A stretch of 7,445 bases of DNA from NCBI GenBank assembly GCA_016763495.1, contig JAESTR010000144.1, forward strand, positions 1 through 7,445, written 5' to 3'. Shown in pieces: positions 1-6,801 of this stretch. Position 1 is the stretch's first letter. The number at the start of each line of letters is the position of its first letter. This DNA comes from Kordiimonadaceae bacterium. GTDB taxonomy: Bacteria; Pseudomonadota; Alphaproteobacteria; Sphingomonadales; Kordiimonadaceae. The translations under genes were made by a program, and so were the position numbers. Below the pieces are notes generated by a model. That model did not search any database. It saw nothing but the letters and a program-made list of their open reading frames with translations, and was not told the DNA's origin.

Positions 1-670
1 CGGCAATACGCGGTGTACCGCGAGAGCGGGCTGCTATTTCGCGTGCGCCGTCGTCAGTGATACCAAGGTCAAGCAACCGAGCAGCACGACGCACCACTTC
101 AGTGAGCTCTTCGGTACTATAAAACTCAAGCCGAGTGGGGATACCAAAACGGTCTCGTAATGGTTTGGTGATAAGCCCAGACCGTGTTGTTGCTCCCACT
201 AAAGTGAACTGAGGCAAGTCAATCCGCACTGAGCGTGCCGCAGGGCCTTCACCAATAATCAGATCAAGCTGAAAGTCTTCCATTGCTGGATACAGAATTT
301 CTTCTACTGCAGGATTAAGCCGGTGAATTTCGTCAATGAATAACACATCTCTGTCTTGCAAGTTCGTCAAAAGCGCGGCCAAATCACCTGCTTTTGTGAT
401 GACCGGCCCTGATGTCGCTCGGAAATTCACGCCAAGTTCACGCGATACAATTTGTGCTAATGTCGTTTTGCCAAGCCCCGGCGGGCCATAAAACAACACA
501 TGGTCCATCGCTTCGCCGCGAGACCGTGCTGCTTCAATAAACACCTGTAGGTTTTCACGTGCTTGTTGCTGGCCGATAAATTCGTTGAGCGTTTGCGGCC
601 GCAAACCGTGATCTAGGGTGTCTGCACCTGTCTCAGCGCCGGTTACAATTCTGTCGTCTTCTTCGCTCAT
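1..670 (-). CDS. ruvB: RuvB, Holliday junction branch-migration ATPase (3' part missing)
   Basis: RuvB is the hexameric AAA+ motor that works with RuvA to move Holliday junctions during recombinational repair. The first 223 codons are visible, from the ATG at 668–670 to the left edge; the family is usually about 340 residues, so roughly the last third (most of the small AAA+ lid and the C-terminal winged helix) is outside the window. Visible landmarks are Walker A (GPPGLGKTT, residues 62–70), Walker B (LFIDEIH, 110–116), sensor 1 (GATTR, 159–163), the arginine-finger segment (LRDRFG, 171–176), and the beginning of the sensor 2 region (GTPRIA, 218–223). The start overlaps the ruvA stop as ATGA. 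No good Shine-Dalgarno lies upstream (only GAGTAG about 8 bases away), so translation probably depends on coupling to ruvA. Identity is essentially certain from the motifs and the neighbours. Confidence 0.98.
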   Translation of the reverse strand, partial: MSEEDDRIVTGAETGADTLDHGLRPQTLNEFIGQQQARENLQVFIEAARSRGEAMDHVLFYGPPGLGKTTLAQIVSRELGVNFRATSGPVITKAGDLAALLTNLQDRDVLFIDEIHRLNPAVEEILYPAMEDFQLDLIIGEGPAARSVRIDLPQFTLVGATTRSGLITKPLRDRFGIPTRLEFYSTEELTEVVRRAARLLDLGITDDGAREIAARSRGTPRIA

Positions 671-1290
671 GCAAGACTACTCAAATGCTTCAACGCCGCC
701 GGTACAATTGCAGCGACATCTGCGTCTTCACCAAGTTCATCGATAACCTTTGCCACAGCACCGTGCGCATCGGTTGGACGGTAACCAAGGTTCGCAAGCG
801 CAGAAATAGCATCTTCTAGCGCACCATTTATGGGCGCTGCTGGTGCCCCCACAGCAGATGCCTGCACACCCTGCGTTTTAAACACTAAGCCTGTTACTTT
901 GTCTTTCAGTTCATTAACGATACGACCTGCCACTTTGGGGCCGACACCTTTGGCGCGGGAAACAGCTGTTTTGTCTTGGGCTGCGATGGCATTTTGTAAT
1001 TCGTTTGGTGCCATTGTGGAAAGTATGGCTAAACCGACCTTGGCACCAACGCCCTGCACGCTTGTCAATAATTGATACATATCTTTTTCAGCCACATCGC
1101 AAAAACCAAACAGGGTGATTGCATCTTCGCGCACAACAGTTTCAATATGCACTCCAACAGCTTCGCCCGGTTGCGGCATATTGGAAAGCGTGCGGCTACT
1201 GGCATGCACTAAATACCCGACACCGTTTACGTCGAGGATCATCCAGCCGTCGCCAATGCTGTCTACCAGCCCTTTTAACTTTGCTATCAC
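667..1290 (-). CDS. ruvA: RuvA, Holliday junction DNA-binding subunit
   Basis: RuvA forms tetramers that hold the four-way junction in a square-planar form and load RuvB onto it. The 207-residue length is normal. Residues 1–63 form the OB-fold domain I, with the acidic-pin pair E55-D56 (VVREDA) at the same numbering as in E. coli RuvA. Domain II carries two helix-hairpin-helix motifs (QGVGAK near 79–84 and KGVGPK near 114–119). A flexible Ala/Pro/Gly-rich linker (about 141–156) leads to the small RuvB-contacting domain III (about 157–207). The start is GTG at 1288–1290, supported by a GGGGTGA ribosome binding site 7 bases upstream and by the conserved N-terminus (MIAKLKG). GTG overlaps the ruvC stop (GTGA), and the gene's own TGA overlaps the ruvB ATG. 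This is the middle gene of a coupled ruvCAB cluster. Confidence 0.98.
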   Translation of the reverse strand: MIAKLKGLVDSIGDGWMILDVNGVGYLVHASSRTLSNMPQPGEAVGVHIETVVREDAITLFGFCDVAEKDMYQLLTSVQGVGAKVGLAILSTMAPNELQNAIAAQDKTAVSRAKGVGPKVAGRIVNELKDKVTGLVFKTQGVQASAVGAPAAPINGALEDAISALANLGYRPTDAHGAVAKVIDELGEDADVAAIVPAALKHLSSLA

Positions 1291-1784
1291 CTGATATTCA
1301 CCCCGATATTTGCCGCTGTTACCGCATGATGCGCATGGCAGATTGCAACTGCAAGCGCATCTGCTGCATCTGGCCCATTTATTTGAATGCCCGGCAGTAA
1401 AATACGCACCATGGCTTCTACTTGGTCCTTACCAGCGTGGCCAGCACCCACCACTGATTTTTTCACGTGGTTTGGTGTATATTCAGCCACAGGTATACCT
1501 GCCTGCGACGGTACCAACAGCGCAATGCCCCGCGCCTGCCCTAGCTTGAGCGTACTGGTGGGGTTTTTATTAACGAAAGTTTCTTCAACAGCACATGAAT
1601 GTGGCTGCCACTCAGCCACCACTTCGGTCAAGCCGTCGTACAATTCCACGAGCCGTTCAGCCAGAGATTTTTTACTGGTTGATTTTACAGTGCCATTTGC
1701 AATGTGGATGAGGCGGGAACCGTGACTTTCCACAATACCCCAACCTGTTTTTTGTAATCCCGGATCAAGCCCTAATAAACGCAT
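1287..1784 (-). CDS. ruvC: RuvC, Holliday junction resolvase (crossover junction endodeoxyribonuclease)
   Basis: RuvC is the dimeric, Mg2+-dependent endonuclease that cuts the junctions moved by RuvAB. The 165-residue protein has the RNase H-like fold signature [13 protein letters not shown] near the N-terminus. The four acidic metal ligands expected for the family are present: D7, E67 (AVEETF), D139 and D142 (GPDAADAL), with the last pair spaced as in E. coli. The DNA-contacting stretch LKLGQARG (79–86) is also conserved. The ATG at 1782–1784 has a GGGGAGGG ribosome binding site a little far upstream (about 12 bases). The gene lies 38 bases after the yebC stop and overlaps ruvA by four bases, so it is most likely transcribed from a promoter ahead of yebC. 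Confidence 0.98.
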   Translation of the reverse strand: MRLLGLDPGLQKTGWGIVESHGSRLIHIANGTVKSTSKKSLAERLVELYDGLTEVVAEWQPHSCAVEETFVNKNPTSTLKLGQARGIALLVPSQAGIPVAEYTPNHVKKSVVGAGHAGKDQVEAMVRILLPGIQINGPDAADALAVAICHAHHAVTAANIGVNIR

Positions 1785-1822
1785 TGAATTTCGCGCCCTC
1801 CCCAGAGCTGCTTGAGTTTAAC

Positions 1823-2575
1823 TTACTCTGCAGCAAGTGCCTCAAGAACATCTTCTGGAATATCAAAATTACCAGATACTGTTTGCACATCGTCATTATC
1901 TTCAAGCGTATCGATCAGACGCATCATTTTCTCTGCGCCATCTTTATCAAGCAGCATCGGCTCTTTTGCTTTAAAAATGAGCTTTGCGCCAACAGGTTCA
2001 CTACCAAGTGCTTCGGTGAGAGCTGAAACAACAGCGTGTAAGTCGCCCCCCTCAGTATAAATGGCGTGGCCGTCATCGTCAGATTCAACTTCGTCCGCAC
2101 CGGCTTCAAGTACCGCTTCAAACATTGTATCTGCATCGGCAACATCCGCTGGGTAGTTAATTTCACCAACCCGGTCGAACATAAAGCCAACGGAGCCACT
2201 TTCGCCCAAGTTGCCGCCTGCTTTGGCAAATATCGTACGCACGTCCGAGGCCGTCCGGTTACGGTTATCTGTCAGCGTTTCTACGATCACACCAATGCCG
2301 CCAGGGCCGTAGCCTTCATAGCGCATTTCGTCATAGTTGGCGGCATCACCGCCTGAGGCTTTTTGAACAGCGCGCAGGATGTTATCTTTCGGCATAGACT
2401 GTGCGCGCGCTGTGGCAATGGCCAAACGAAGGCGCGGGTTACTGTCTACTTCAGGGCCGCCCATTTTTGCAGCAACCGTGATTTCCCGGCTGAATTTAGA
2501 GAACATTTTTGAGCGCTTTTTATCTTGGGCGCCTTTGCGGTACATAATGTTTTTAAACTTGGAATGGCCAGCCAT
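1823..2575 (-). CDS. yebC: YebC/PmpR/TACO1-family regulatory or translation factor
   Basis: This is a 250-residue cytoplasmic protein of the YebC family. Family members were first described as DNA-binding transcription regulators (PmpR); more recent work, including on mitochondrial TACO1, links the family to ribosomes and the translation of difficult sequences, so the exact role here is open. The N-terminal signature [10 protein letters not shown] with the basic [15 protein letters not shown] (13–27) is diagnostic. The central [21 protein letters not shown] (about 88–108) and the C-terminal [17 protein letters not shown] (224–240) also match. I chose the ATG at 2573–2575 because it gives the family's exact N-terminus and has an AAAGG site 5 bases upstream; an in-frame start 16 codons earlier would add an unconserved extension. 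It is the first gene of the yebC–ruvCAB run, an arrangement found in many proteobacteria. Confidence 0.96.
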   Translation of the reverse strand: MAGHSKFKNIMYRKGAQDKKRSKMFSKFSREITVAAKMGGPEVDSNPRLRLAIATARAQSMPKDNILRAVQKASGGDAANYDEMRYEGYGPGGIGVIVETLTDNRNRTASDVRTIFAKAGGNLGESGSVGFMFDRVGEINYPADVADADTMFEAVLEAGADEVESDDDGHAIYTEGGDLHAVVSALTEALGSEPVGAKLIFKAKEPMLLDKDGAEKMMRLIDTLEDNDDVQTVSGNFDIPEDVLEALAAE

Positions 2576-2882
2576 GGTTACCTTTATCCTGTCTCGAGTT
2601 ACTATATCTGTTCGCCTGCCCACCGAAATGGCAGCGATTGGCCTCTTTATTAGCAGATTTAGACGTCTTGAACAGGGGGAATAAAACCATTTTTCAAAAT
2701 TCTGACCAGTTTTAAAGAGAAACGAATGCCCGTGTGATTTTTTACGCGCCGTTCAAAGCTTCCATCGGCGTCGGAAACATGGCCATTTTCACCGCTAGCC
2801 CTTGTGTCATAGCTAAAGCCCGACTAGGCTCCTTTTGCTGGCGGCTATCAGCAGGTCGTGATTTCTCGGGGGAGCAAATGTT
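2576..2882. other. Divergent intergenic region between yebC and the GFA-family gene
   Basis: This 307-base stretch must hold the start signals for both the yebC–ruvCAB operon (minus) and the GFA–DUF1304 pair (plus). I see no gene in it; the one longer reading frame that crosses it is the antisense shadow of yebC. There is an 8-base palindrome (AGACGTCT, 2661–2668) and an A/T-rich patch around 2690–2720. No promoter with good −35 and −10 boxes at standard spacing stands out on either strand. No alphaproteobacterial-type LexA site (GTTC-N7-GTTC) is seen. Confidence 0.6.
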
Positions 2883-3323
2883 ATGGGTACTTTAGTTGGC
2901 GGCTGTTACTGCGGCAACATCACTGTGCGTGTCGAAACGGATGTCGCACCAGCTGACATGACACCACGCGCCTGCGACTGCGATTTTTGCATGGCCCACG
3001 GCGCTGAATGGGTTTCTGCAGCAGATGCGTCGCTTGAAATTCAAATTCAAAATGAAGCTGCGCTCAGCCTCTATTCTCAAGGCTCGGATAGTGCACGCTT
3101 ATGGATATGCCAGCGCTGCGGTGTTGTACCCGCTGTAACCTGCGATATTGACGATCACCGCAGAGGCGCAGTGAACCGCCGCGCAATGGAAAACCGAGAC
3201 GCTTACCCCGCAGCCGAAATTTCCAACCCACAATCCCTTTCAGCAGACGAGAAAAAGACCCGCTGGAAAAATCTCTGGATACAAAAAGTAGTCATAAAAG
3301 ATTGCTGGGATGTTGGGCTTTAA
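2883..3323 (+). CDS. GFA-family zinc-binding protein (glutathione-dependent formaldehyde-activating enzyme-like)
   Basis: This 146-residue protein belongs to the GFA/CENP-V superfamily, small β-rich zinc proteins named after the Paracoccus glutathione/formaldehyde enzyme Gfa. Most relatives have no proven substrate, and the enzymatic role of Gfa itself is disputed, so the family name should not be read as a function. All seven metal-site cysteines of the pattern are visible: C8 and C10 (GGCYCGN), C31, C33 and C36 (CDCDFC), C76 and C79 (CQRC). A further C87 is present. The ATG at 2883–2885 has a strong GGGGGAG site 8 bases upstream. A closer ATG at 2878 is out of frame and stops after five codons. 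It is followed 35 bases later by a DUF1304 gene on the same strand, so the two are probably one transcript. No signal peptide; cytoplasmic. Confidence 0.9.
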   Translation: MGTLVGGCYCGNITVRVETDVAPADMTPRACDCDFCMAHGAEWVSAADASLEIQIQNEAALSLYSQGSDSARLWICQRCGVVPAVTCDIDDHRRGAVNRRAMENRDAYPAAEISNPQSLSADEKKTRWKNLWIQKVVIKDCWDVGL

Positions 3324-3358
3324 ATCACTCTCATAATATATTTCTAAGGGGGCATATC

Positions 3359-3730
3359 GTGAAACTTGTATCAAATATTCTTACCGGCATCGTCGCGCTT
3401 AGCCATATCTGGTTCATGGTCCTAGAAATGTTTTTGTGGAATACGCCTATTGGGCACAAAACATTTAAACTGACACCAGAGTTTGCCGAAGCCAGCGCAG
3501 CCCTTGCTGCTAACCAAGGATTATATAACGGGTTTTTGGCTGTCGGTTTAGTTTGGGCTCTCTATGCTAAACGCAACGACCTGAAAATATTCTTTCTAAC
3601 ATGTGTACTTGTGGCCGGTGTTTTTGGCGCAGTAACCGTGGGCTCCAGCATTCTTTATGTGCAGGCCCTACCTGCTTTAGCCGCCTTAGCGGTGCTCATG
3701 ATATCCAAGAAAATATCTTCAGAAGTATAA
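3359..3730 (+). CDS. DUF1304 family small integral membrane protein
   Basis: This 123-residue inner-membrane protein of unknown function has the features of the DUF1304 family. About four hydrophobic segments can be seen, near residues 5–28, 52–70, 76–96 and 98–115. Family-like landmarks are the first helix ending in VLEMFLWNTP (21–30), followed by the phrase TPEFAE (39–44) and NQGLYNGFLA (52–61). I chose the GTG at 3359–3361 because it has an AAGGGGG site 6 bases upstream and starts directly at the conserved first helix; an earlier ATG at 3302 lies inside the GFA gene and would add 19 unconserved residues. The 35-base gap from the GFA gene suggests co-transcription. No enzymatic motif is visible. 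Confidence 0.9.
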   Translation: MKLVSNILTGIVALSHIWFMVLEMFLWNTPIGHKTFKLTPEFAEASAALAANQGLYNGFLAVGLVWALYAKRNDLKIFFLTCVLVAGVFGAVTVGSSILYVQALPALAALAVLMISKKISSEV

Positions 3731-3755
3731 CTGCAAGAAAGCCTGCACGCTGCAC

Positions 3756-3775
3756 ACTAGCAAACTCCTGCTAGT
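3756..3775. terminator. Possible weak stem-loop in the convergent gap
   Basis: A perfect 7-base inverted repeat (ACTAGCA / TGCTAGT) with a 6-base loop lies between the ends of the DUF1304 gene and the NTF2-like gene, which converge here. No U-run follows on either strand, so it is not a classical intrinsic terminator. Its position between convergent stops is the main reason to list it. Confidence 0.35.
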
Positions 3776-3788
3776 CTAACCACCTGCC

Positions 3789-4211
3789 TCACTTCGGGTT
3801 TACAAATTCCATGCGCGTTATTTTGCCGTTTTCGACAGTGTAGATAGCAACATAAAAGCCAGGACGAACATCTTCCCGTTTACCTGTTTTAGAATAGAGT
3901 TCTACATCAATCACTTTATTACCCTGCACTGTTCGGGTCTTGATGAAAACCTCATGGTTAGGACTGTCTTTAAAAAAATCACCATAAGATTTTCGCAAGC
4001 CCTCATGACCCGAAAATAAAATTTCACCGGGATATTTCACAGCCACCATATCCTCCGAAAAAGTGGCCACAAACCGCTCTAGGTCCGCATCATTATATGC
4101 ATCCAATTGCTCCTGCACCACGGCTTCAGTAACCTGTTGTATGGTTGGTTCTTTGGTTGGCTCAGCTGCAATCAAACCTACCGCGACCACCAATATAGTG
4201 AAAATATTCAT
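3789..4211 (-). CDS. NTF2-like / SnoaL-like domain protein, probably exported
   Basis: This 140-residue protein has the cone-shaped α+β NTF2-like fold by sequence pattern. A first helix carries QLDAYNDADLERFVATFSED (35–54), followed by the strand-rich segment YPGEILFSGHEGLRKSYGDFF (60–80) and the C-terminal strands FYVAIYTVENGKITRMEFV. Relatives include steroid isomerases, SnoaL cyclases and many binding proteins; the substrate here cannot be told. Residues 1–16 are hydrophobic and end in LIAA before a charged segment, which looks like a short signal peptide, though without the usual N-terminal Lys/Arg. There are no cysteines. The ATG at 4209–4211 was chosen for its GGGGGAGAG site about 7 bases upstream; an ATG six codons earlier would overlap that site. 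It lies 54 bases after the kelch gene and is probably the last gene of that operon. Confidence 0.82.
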   Translation of the reverse strand: MNIFTILVVAVGLIAAEPTKEPTIQQVTEAVVQEQLDAYNDADLERFVATFSEDMVAVKYPGEILFSGHEGLRKSYGDFFKDSPNHEVFIKTRTVQGNKVIDVELYSKTGKREDVRPGFYVAIYTVENGKITRMEFVNPK

Positions 4212-4233
4212 TTCTTCTCTCCCCCTCAATGCC

Positions 4234-4261
4234 CTAACTGCCTAAGCCGAAACTAGGTTAG
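4234..4261. other. Imperfect hairpin between the kelch and NTF2-like genes
   Basis: CTAA-CTG-CCTA can pair with TAGG-TTAG across a 9-base loop, giving eight base pairs with a 3-base bulge. It lies just after the kelch stop codon in the 54-base gap. It could be an mRNA-processing or attenuating stem, but it is weak and may be chance. Confidence 0.25.
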
Positions 4262-4265
4262 CAGT

Positions 4266-5345
4266 TTATTCATTTGGACATTGGCTTTCAATTCCCATCA
4301 TTGCAGCACTTACACTCTGCCCCTTTGTCAGCCCACCAATAGTAATCCAGCCGCCCTGCCATTTCAGTAAGCCGCGATGGTCCATACTGGCGGCGGGTTT
4401 ATCTTCATACGCGACCCAATTGTCTTTACCAAAATCCCATGCGAATACATGTTTGGTGGGTTTGGAAGGCTCACCGTTATAGCCAATACCGTTAAAGTTA
4501 TAGGCGTTTGCCGTGCCACCTACAAAAAGTACACGCTGACCACTTTCATCGCCTGCACCTGCCATGCGGTAATGGCCCCTGCCCGGCAACTGCGGTAAGC
4601 GGCGATATGTAATTTGTGAGGGGTCAGCGGGATCAATAGTGCCCATCCAGCCTTCATTCACTGTGCCGAATTCGCGACGGCCTTTTTCGTCTTTACCCAG
4701 CATAGCAACCCCGTCCGCGATGACAAACTGGCTCCCGACAATACCGCCTGCATGGCCAAACACTGGATTACCAGGGTAATCTGTGGCCTTTGCCCATGTA
4801 TTTGTTTTTGTGTCGTAAAACTGCACATCACGCACATTGCCCGTGTCATGCCAACCTGACACCATGTAGATGTAGCGGTTTTGATATACAAAACTAACCG
4901 CATCATCCACGGGCACAGGCATGTCAGCGATGCGAGTGTAAGTGCGTGCGATGGGGTTGAATTTAAAATTCTCAGGCGCGGAAATTTCGCTACCGTCTTC
5001 CGCAACGGTATAGCCGCCAAAGAAATATACAAAGGCCCCAACAGCCTCGGCAGTAGCAGCAAGCCGACCTTCCTTCACTGGCACATCAGGCAGTTGTTGC
5101 CATGCACCTGTGCCCGACACATACATATAAGATTCTTTGGACGTATCAGCCCATGTTTTGCCTTCCTGCAGCCCAGCAAAACTGAACAAAGCCGGCTCAC
5201 CATTCACCACCATTGTAGCCACAGCATTGTTACTATGCGCCACCGGAAGTGGCGGCACGCACACAGTATCGGCTTGTGCTGCAAAAGAGCTTACAAACAA
5301 AATGGCCGCCAGCACATTTTTAATTACGGATACACACCTAATCAT
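4266..5345 (-). CDS. Secreted kelch-repeat β-propeller protein
   Basis: This 359-residue protein starts with a typical Sec signal peptide: MIRCVSVIKN, a hydrophobic core and FAAQA, with likely cleavage after residue 25. The rest looks like a galactose-oxidase/kelch β-propeller. Kelch-type turns are seen at FFGGYT (108–113), VSGWHD (162–167), FVGGTA (274–279) and IGGLT (336–340), each following an aromatic-rich blade strand, with partner tryptophans such as NTW (182–184) and DNW (308–310). The architecture recalls NanM-type sialate mutarotases, but I see nothing that fixes a substrate, and the protein may be a binding or scaffold protein. The mature chain has only two cysteines, C29 and C356, at the two ends. 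The ATG at 5343–5345 is set by the signal peptide and a GGAAGGG site, and lies only 2 bases after the GNAT stop; a start 15 codons earlier would spoil the signal peptide. Confidence 0.85.
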   Translation of the reverse strand: MIRCVSVIKNVLAAILFVSSFAAQADTVCVPPLPVAHSNNAVATMVVNGEPALFSFAGLQEGKTWADTSKESYMYVSGTGAWQQLPDVPVKEGRLAATAEAVGAFVYFFGGYTVAEDGSEISAPENFKFNPIARTYTRIADMPVPVDDAVSFVYQNRYIYMVSGWHDTGNVRDVQFYDTKTNTWAKATDYPGNPVFGHAGGIVGSQFVIADGVAMLGKDEKGRREFGTVNEGWMGTIDPADPSQITYRRLPQLPGRGHYRMAGAGDESGQRVLFVGGTANAYNFNGIGYNGEPSKPTKHVFAWDFGKDNWVAYEDKPAASMDHRGLLKWQGGWITIGGLTKGQSVSAAMMGIESQCPNE

Positions 5346-5347
5346 AC

Positions 5348-5812
5348 TCACCCTTCCAAGTTCAGTTTCAGAAACACCATATCCCGGCACTGGATACCAT
5401 TTTCAAAAATCGGTTCATCATAGTTGAGTGTGAAGAAATTCTTGGCGATGCGGTCCATACGAAACCCTGCTTTCTGGTAGTAAGCCAGCTGGTCAAGACT
5501 GCTGTTGCCAGTACCAGCCTCCAACGATTTGGCGCCCAATTCCTTAGCAGCAGCAATAGCCTCTTGAAGTAACCTCTTACCTACGCCTTTTCCTTGCCAC
5601 TCAGGTGACACAGCAATATTCTTCAACTCCCACAAATCGTCATCAATCGGCAACAGTACAAACACACCCACTGTAAGGTTATCCCATGTGGCAGTATATA
5701 ACTTGCCGTCAGCAACATACTCTCGTACCAGCGCTTCTTGTGGGTCAGCAAGCAACAGTAAATCCAACACCGGGTCCGGGCTTTCGGCAGCCGCAATGGT
5801 TAACTCAATCAT
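5348..5812 (-). CDS. GNAT-family N-acetyltransferase (YvbK-like)
   Basis: This is a 154-residue cytoplasmic acetyltransferase of the GNAT fold, which transfers acetyl from acetyl-CoA to an amine. The acetyl-CoA pyrophosphate-binding motif A is clear: NIAVSPEWQGKGVGKRLL (65–82) with the Q-x-x-G-x-G loop at 73–78. Motif B is YYQKAGF (111–117). The segments GTGNSS (100–105) and FENGIQCRDMV (136–146) resemble the Bacillus YvbK group, from my memory of that family. The natural substrate is not known. The ATG at 5810–5812 has a GAGGG site 6 bases upstream. It is the first gene of a likely three-gene minus-strand operon, its TGA lying 2 bases before the kelch gene's ATG. Confidence 0.93.
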   Translation of the reverse strand: MIELTIAAAESPDPVLDLLLLADPQEALVREYVADGKLYTATWDNLTVGVFVLLPIDDDLWELKNIAVSPEWQGKGVGKRLLQEAIAAAKELGAKSLEAGTGNSSLDQLAYYQKAGFRMDRIAKNFFTLNYDEPIFENGIQCRDMVFLKLNLEG

Positions 5813-5840
5813 AGTATTCCCTCAAACTGTAGATGCCGTA

Positions 5841-5869
5841 CTTGTATTGAATTTACCTGTGGGGGCCAA
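5841..5869 (-). promoter_or_regulatory. Candidate promoter for the GNAT–kelch–NTF2-like operon
   Basis: Read on the minus strand, TTGGCC (4 of 6 to the σ70 −35 consensus) is followed after 17 bases by TACAAG (4 of 6 to −10). The predicted transcription start would be about 20 bases upstream of the GNAT ATG. The match is weak and in A/T-rich sequence. Confidence 0.25.
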
Positions 5870-6077
5870 CTTGATTATTTTTGTGTTGCTAGTTTGCTGA
5901 AATATCTAAAGCCTTTCAGGGCAACAGAGGTTAGCCATTCTTTAAAAAACGCTACAATATTCACAATTCGCGAGGAAGACATTCTATCATTTTTGCGCCC
6001 ACCTAATCACATAGCCCCTTATCGTCCTATGCGAGGCGGTTATATTCAGTGTACACCCTGACGGGCAGCCAGTAAAA

Positions 6078-6105
6078 TTGCCTCTACCCAGTGAATATCT
6101 ATAAA
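6078..6105 (+). promoter_or_regulatory. Candidate σ70-type promoter for the GST gene
   Basis: TTGCCT (−35, 4 of 6) and TATAAA (−10, 5 of 6) are spaced by 16 bases, which would give a leader of about 70 bases before the GST start. The second arm of the 7-base inverted repeat (6092–6098) lies in the spacer, where a regulator could act, but that is speculation. Confidence 0.35.
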
Positions 6106-6184
6106 AATAGACTTCAGAGCACGTCGCCCTAGTTTTCTTACCAAAGCTTGAATTGGCCTCTGACGTAAAGAGAAAGGACCTTCC

Positions 6185-6793
6185 ATGGCGCCCACATTAT
6201 ATCACTGCACTAATACCCGTTCTATGCGGCCTCTCTGGACACTTGAGGAACTTGGGGTAGATTTCACGCTGGAAACCATGCCTTTCCCGCCACGCTATAC
6301 CGTGCCCGGCTATAAAGAGATAAATCCACTAGGCACCATTCCTTGTTATGTAGATGGCAACTTAAACATGACGGAATCCGCAGCTATTTGCCATTATCTA
6401 GTGGAAAAGCACGGCCCAACAGACCTAGCTGTAACCCCCGACGACCCTGAATATGGCGATTACCTGAATTGGTTACATAGGTCAGATGCCACCTTCACTT
6501 TTCCGCAAGCACTGATACTACGATACACCGTGCTTGAGCCTGAAGAGCGCCGCAGCCCGCAAGTAGCTGAAGATTACCGAAAATGGTTCCTCGCCCGAAT
6601 GCGCAGTGTTGAAACTGCATTGGAAACACGAGACTATTTATGTGCAGGCCGCTTCACTATTGCTGATATATGTGTGGGCTTTGCTATTCATCACGCCGTC
6701 TTACTTGGCATTGAGGAAGTGCTCACGCCCAACACTGCGGCCTACTGGGAACGGCTGCAAGCACGGCCAGCGTATGACCGTGCTTGTCGCTAA
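6185..6793 (+). CDS. Glutathione S-transferase family protein
   Basis: This 202-residue cytoplasmic protein has the complete two-domain GST layout. The N-terminal thioredoxin-like domain (about 1–77) shows LYHCTNTRSMRPLWTLEELG at its start, the cis-proline segment NPLGTIPC (47–54, P53), and the glutathione γ-Glu-binding pair E64-S65 in TESAAICHYL. The all-helical C-terminal domain carries the folding motif FTIADICVGFA (157–167) with the conserved N-capping aspartate D161. S13 is the likeliest thiol-activating residue by position, but the class cannot be set by eye. Bacterial GSTs detoxify electrophiles or act in specific catabolic steps; no neighbour points to a substrate. The ATG at 6185–6187 has an AAAGGA site 6 bases upstream. 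It is transcribed alone and ends 8 bases before the stop of a convergent gene. Confidence 0.93.
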   Translation: MAPTLYHCTNTRSMRPLWTLEELGVDFTLETMPFPPRYTVPGYKEINPLGTIPCYVDGNLNMTESAAICHYLVEKHGPTDLAVTPDDPEYGDYLNWLHRSDATFTFPQALILRYTVLEPEERRSPQVAEDYRKWFLARMRSVETALETRDYLCAGRFTIADICVGFAIHHAVLLGIEEVLTPNTAAYWERLQARPAYDRACR

Positions 6794-6801
6794 AATATGT
6801 A

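Larger units (their letters stand above)
5813..6184. other. Divergent intergenic region between the GNAT and GST genes
   Basis: This 372-base, A/T-rich stretch has no gene I can support. It separates two divergent transcription units and so should contain both promoters. It holds a short perfect repeat CTGAAA/TTTCAG (5897–5919) and a 7-base inverted pair ATATTCA/TGAATAT (6042–6048 and 6092–6098) with a 43-base spacer. It also has a 9-codon minus-strand frame with a ribosome-site-like AGGTGG ahead of it (5961–5990). Confidence 0.6.

Noticed and set aside
2576..2623. A 16-codon upstream extension of yebC
   Set aside because: The family almost always starts MAGHSK; the extension is unlike it and would bury the good ribosome site ahead of 2575.
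2661..2668. AGACGTCT palindrome as an operator
   Set aside because: A single 8-base palindrome is expected by chance at this scale and no second copy or promoter context was found.
3302..3358. A 19-codon upstream extension of the DUF1304 gene
   Set aside because: It overlaps the GFA coding end and lacks a ribosome site, whereas GTG at 3359 has a strong one.
3744..3754. TGCA-CGC-TGCA as part of a terminator
   Set aside because: The stem is only four bases and has no U-run.
5346..5390. A 15-codon upstream extension of the kelch gene
   Set aside because: It would overlap the GNAT gene and put a charged segment ahead of a clear signal peptide.
4881..5423. A 180-codon plus-strand open frame
   Set aside because: It is antisense to the kelch gene and the end of the GNAT gene, has an odd composition rich in His, Ser and Arg, and no recognisable domain. 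It is a shadow frame.
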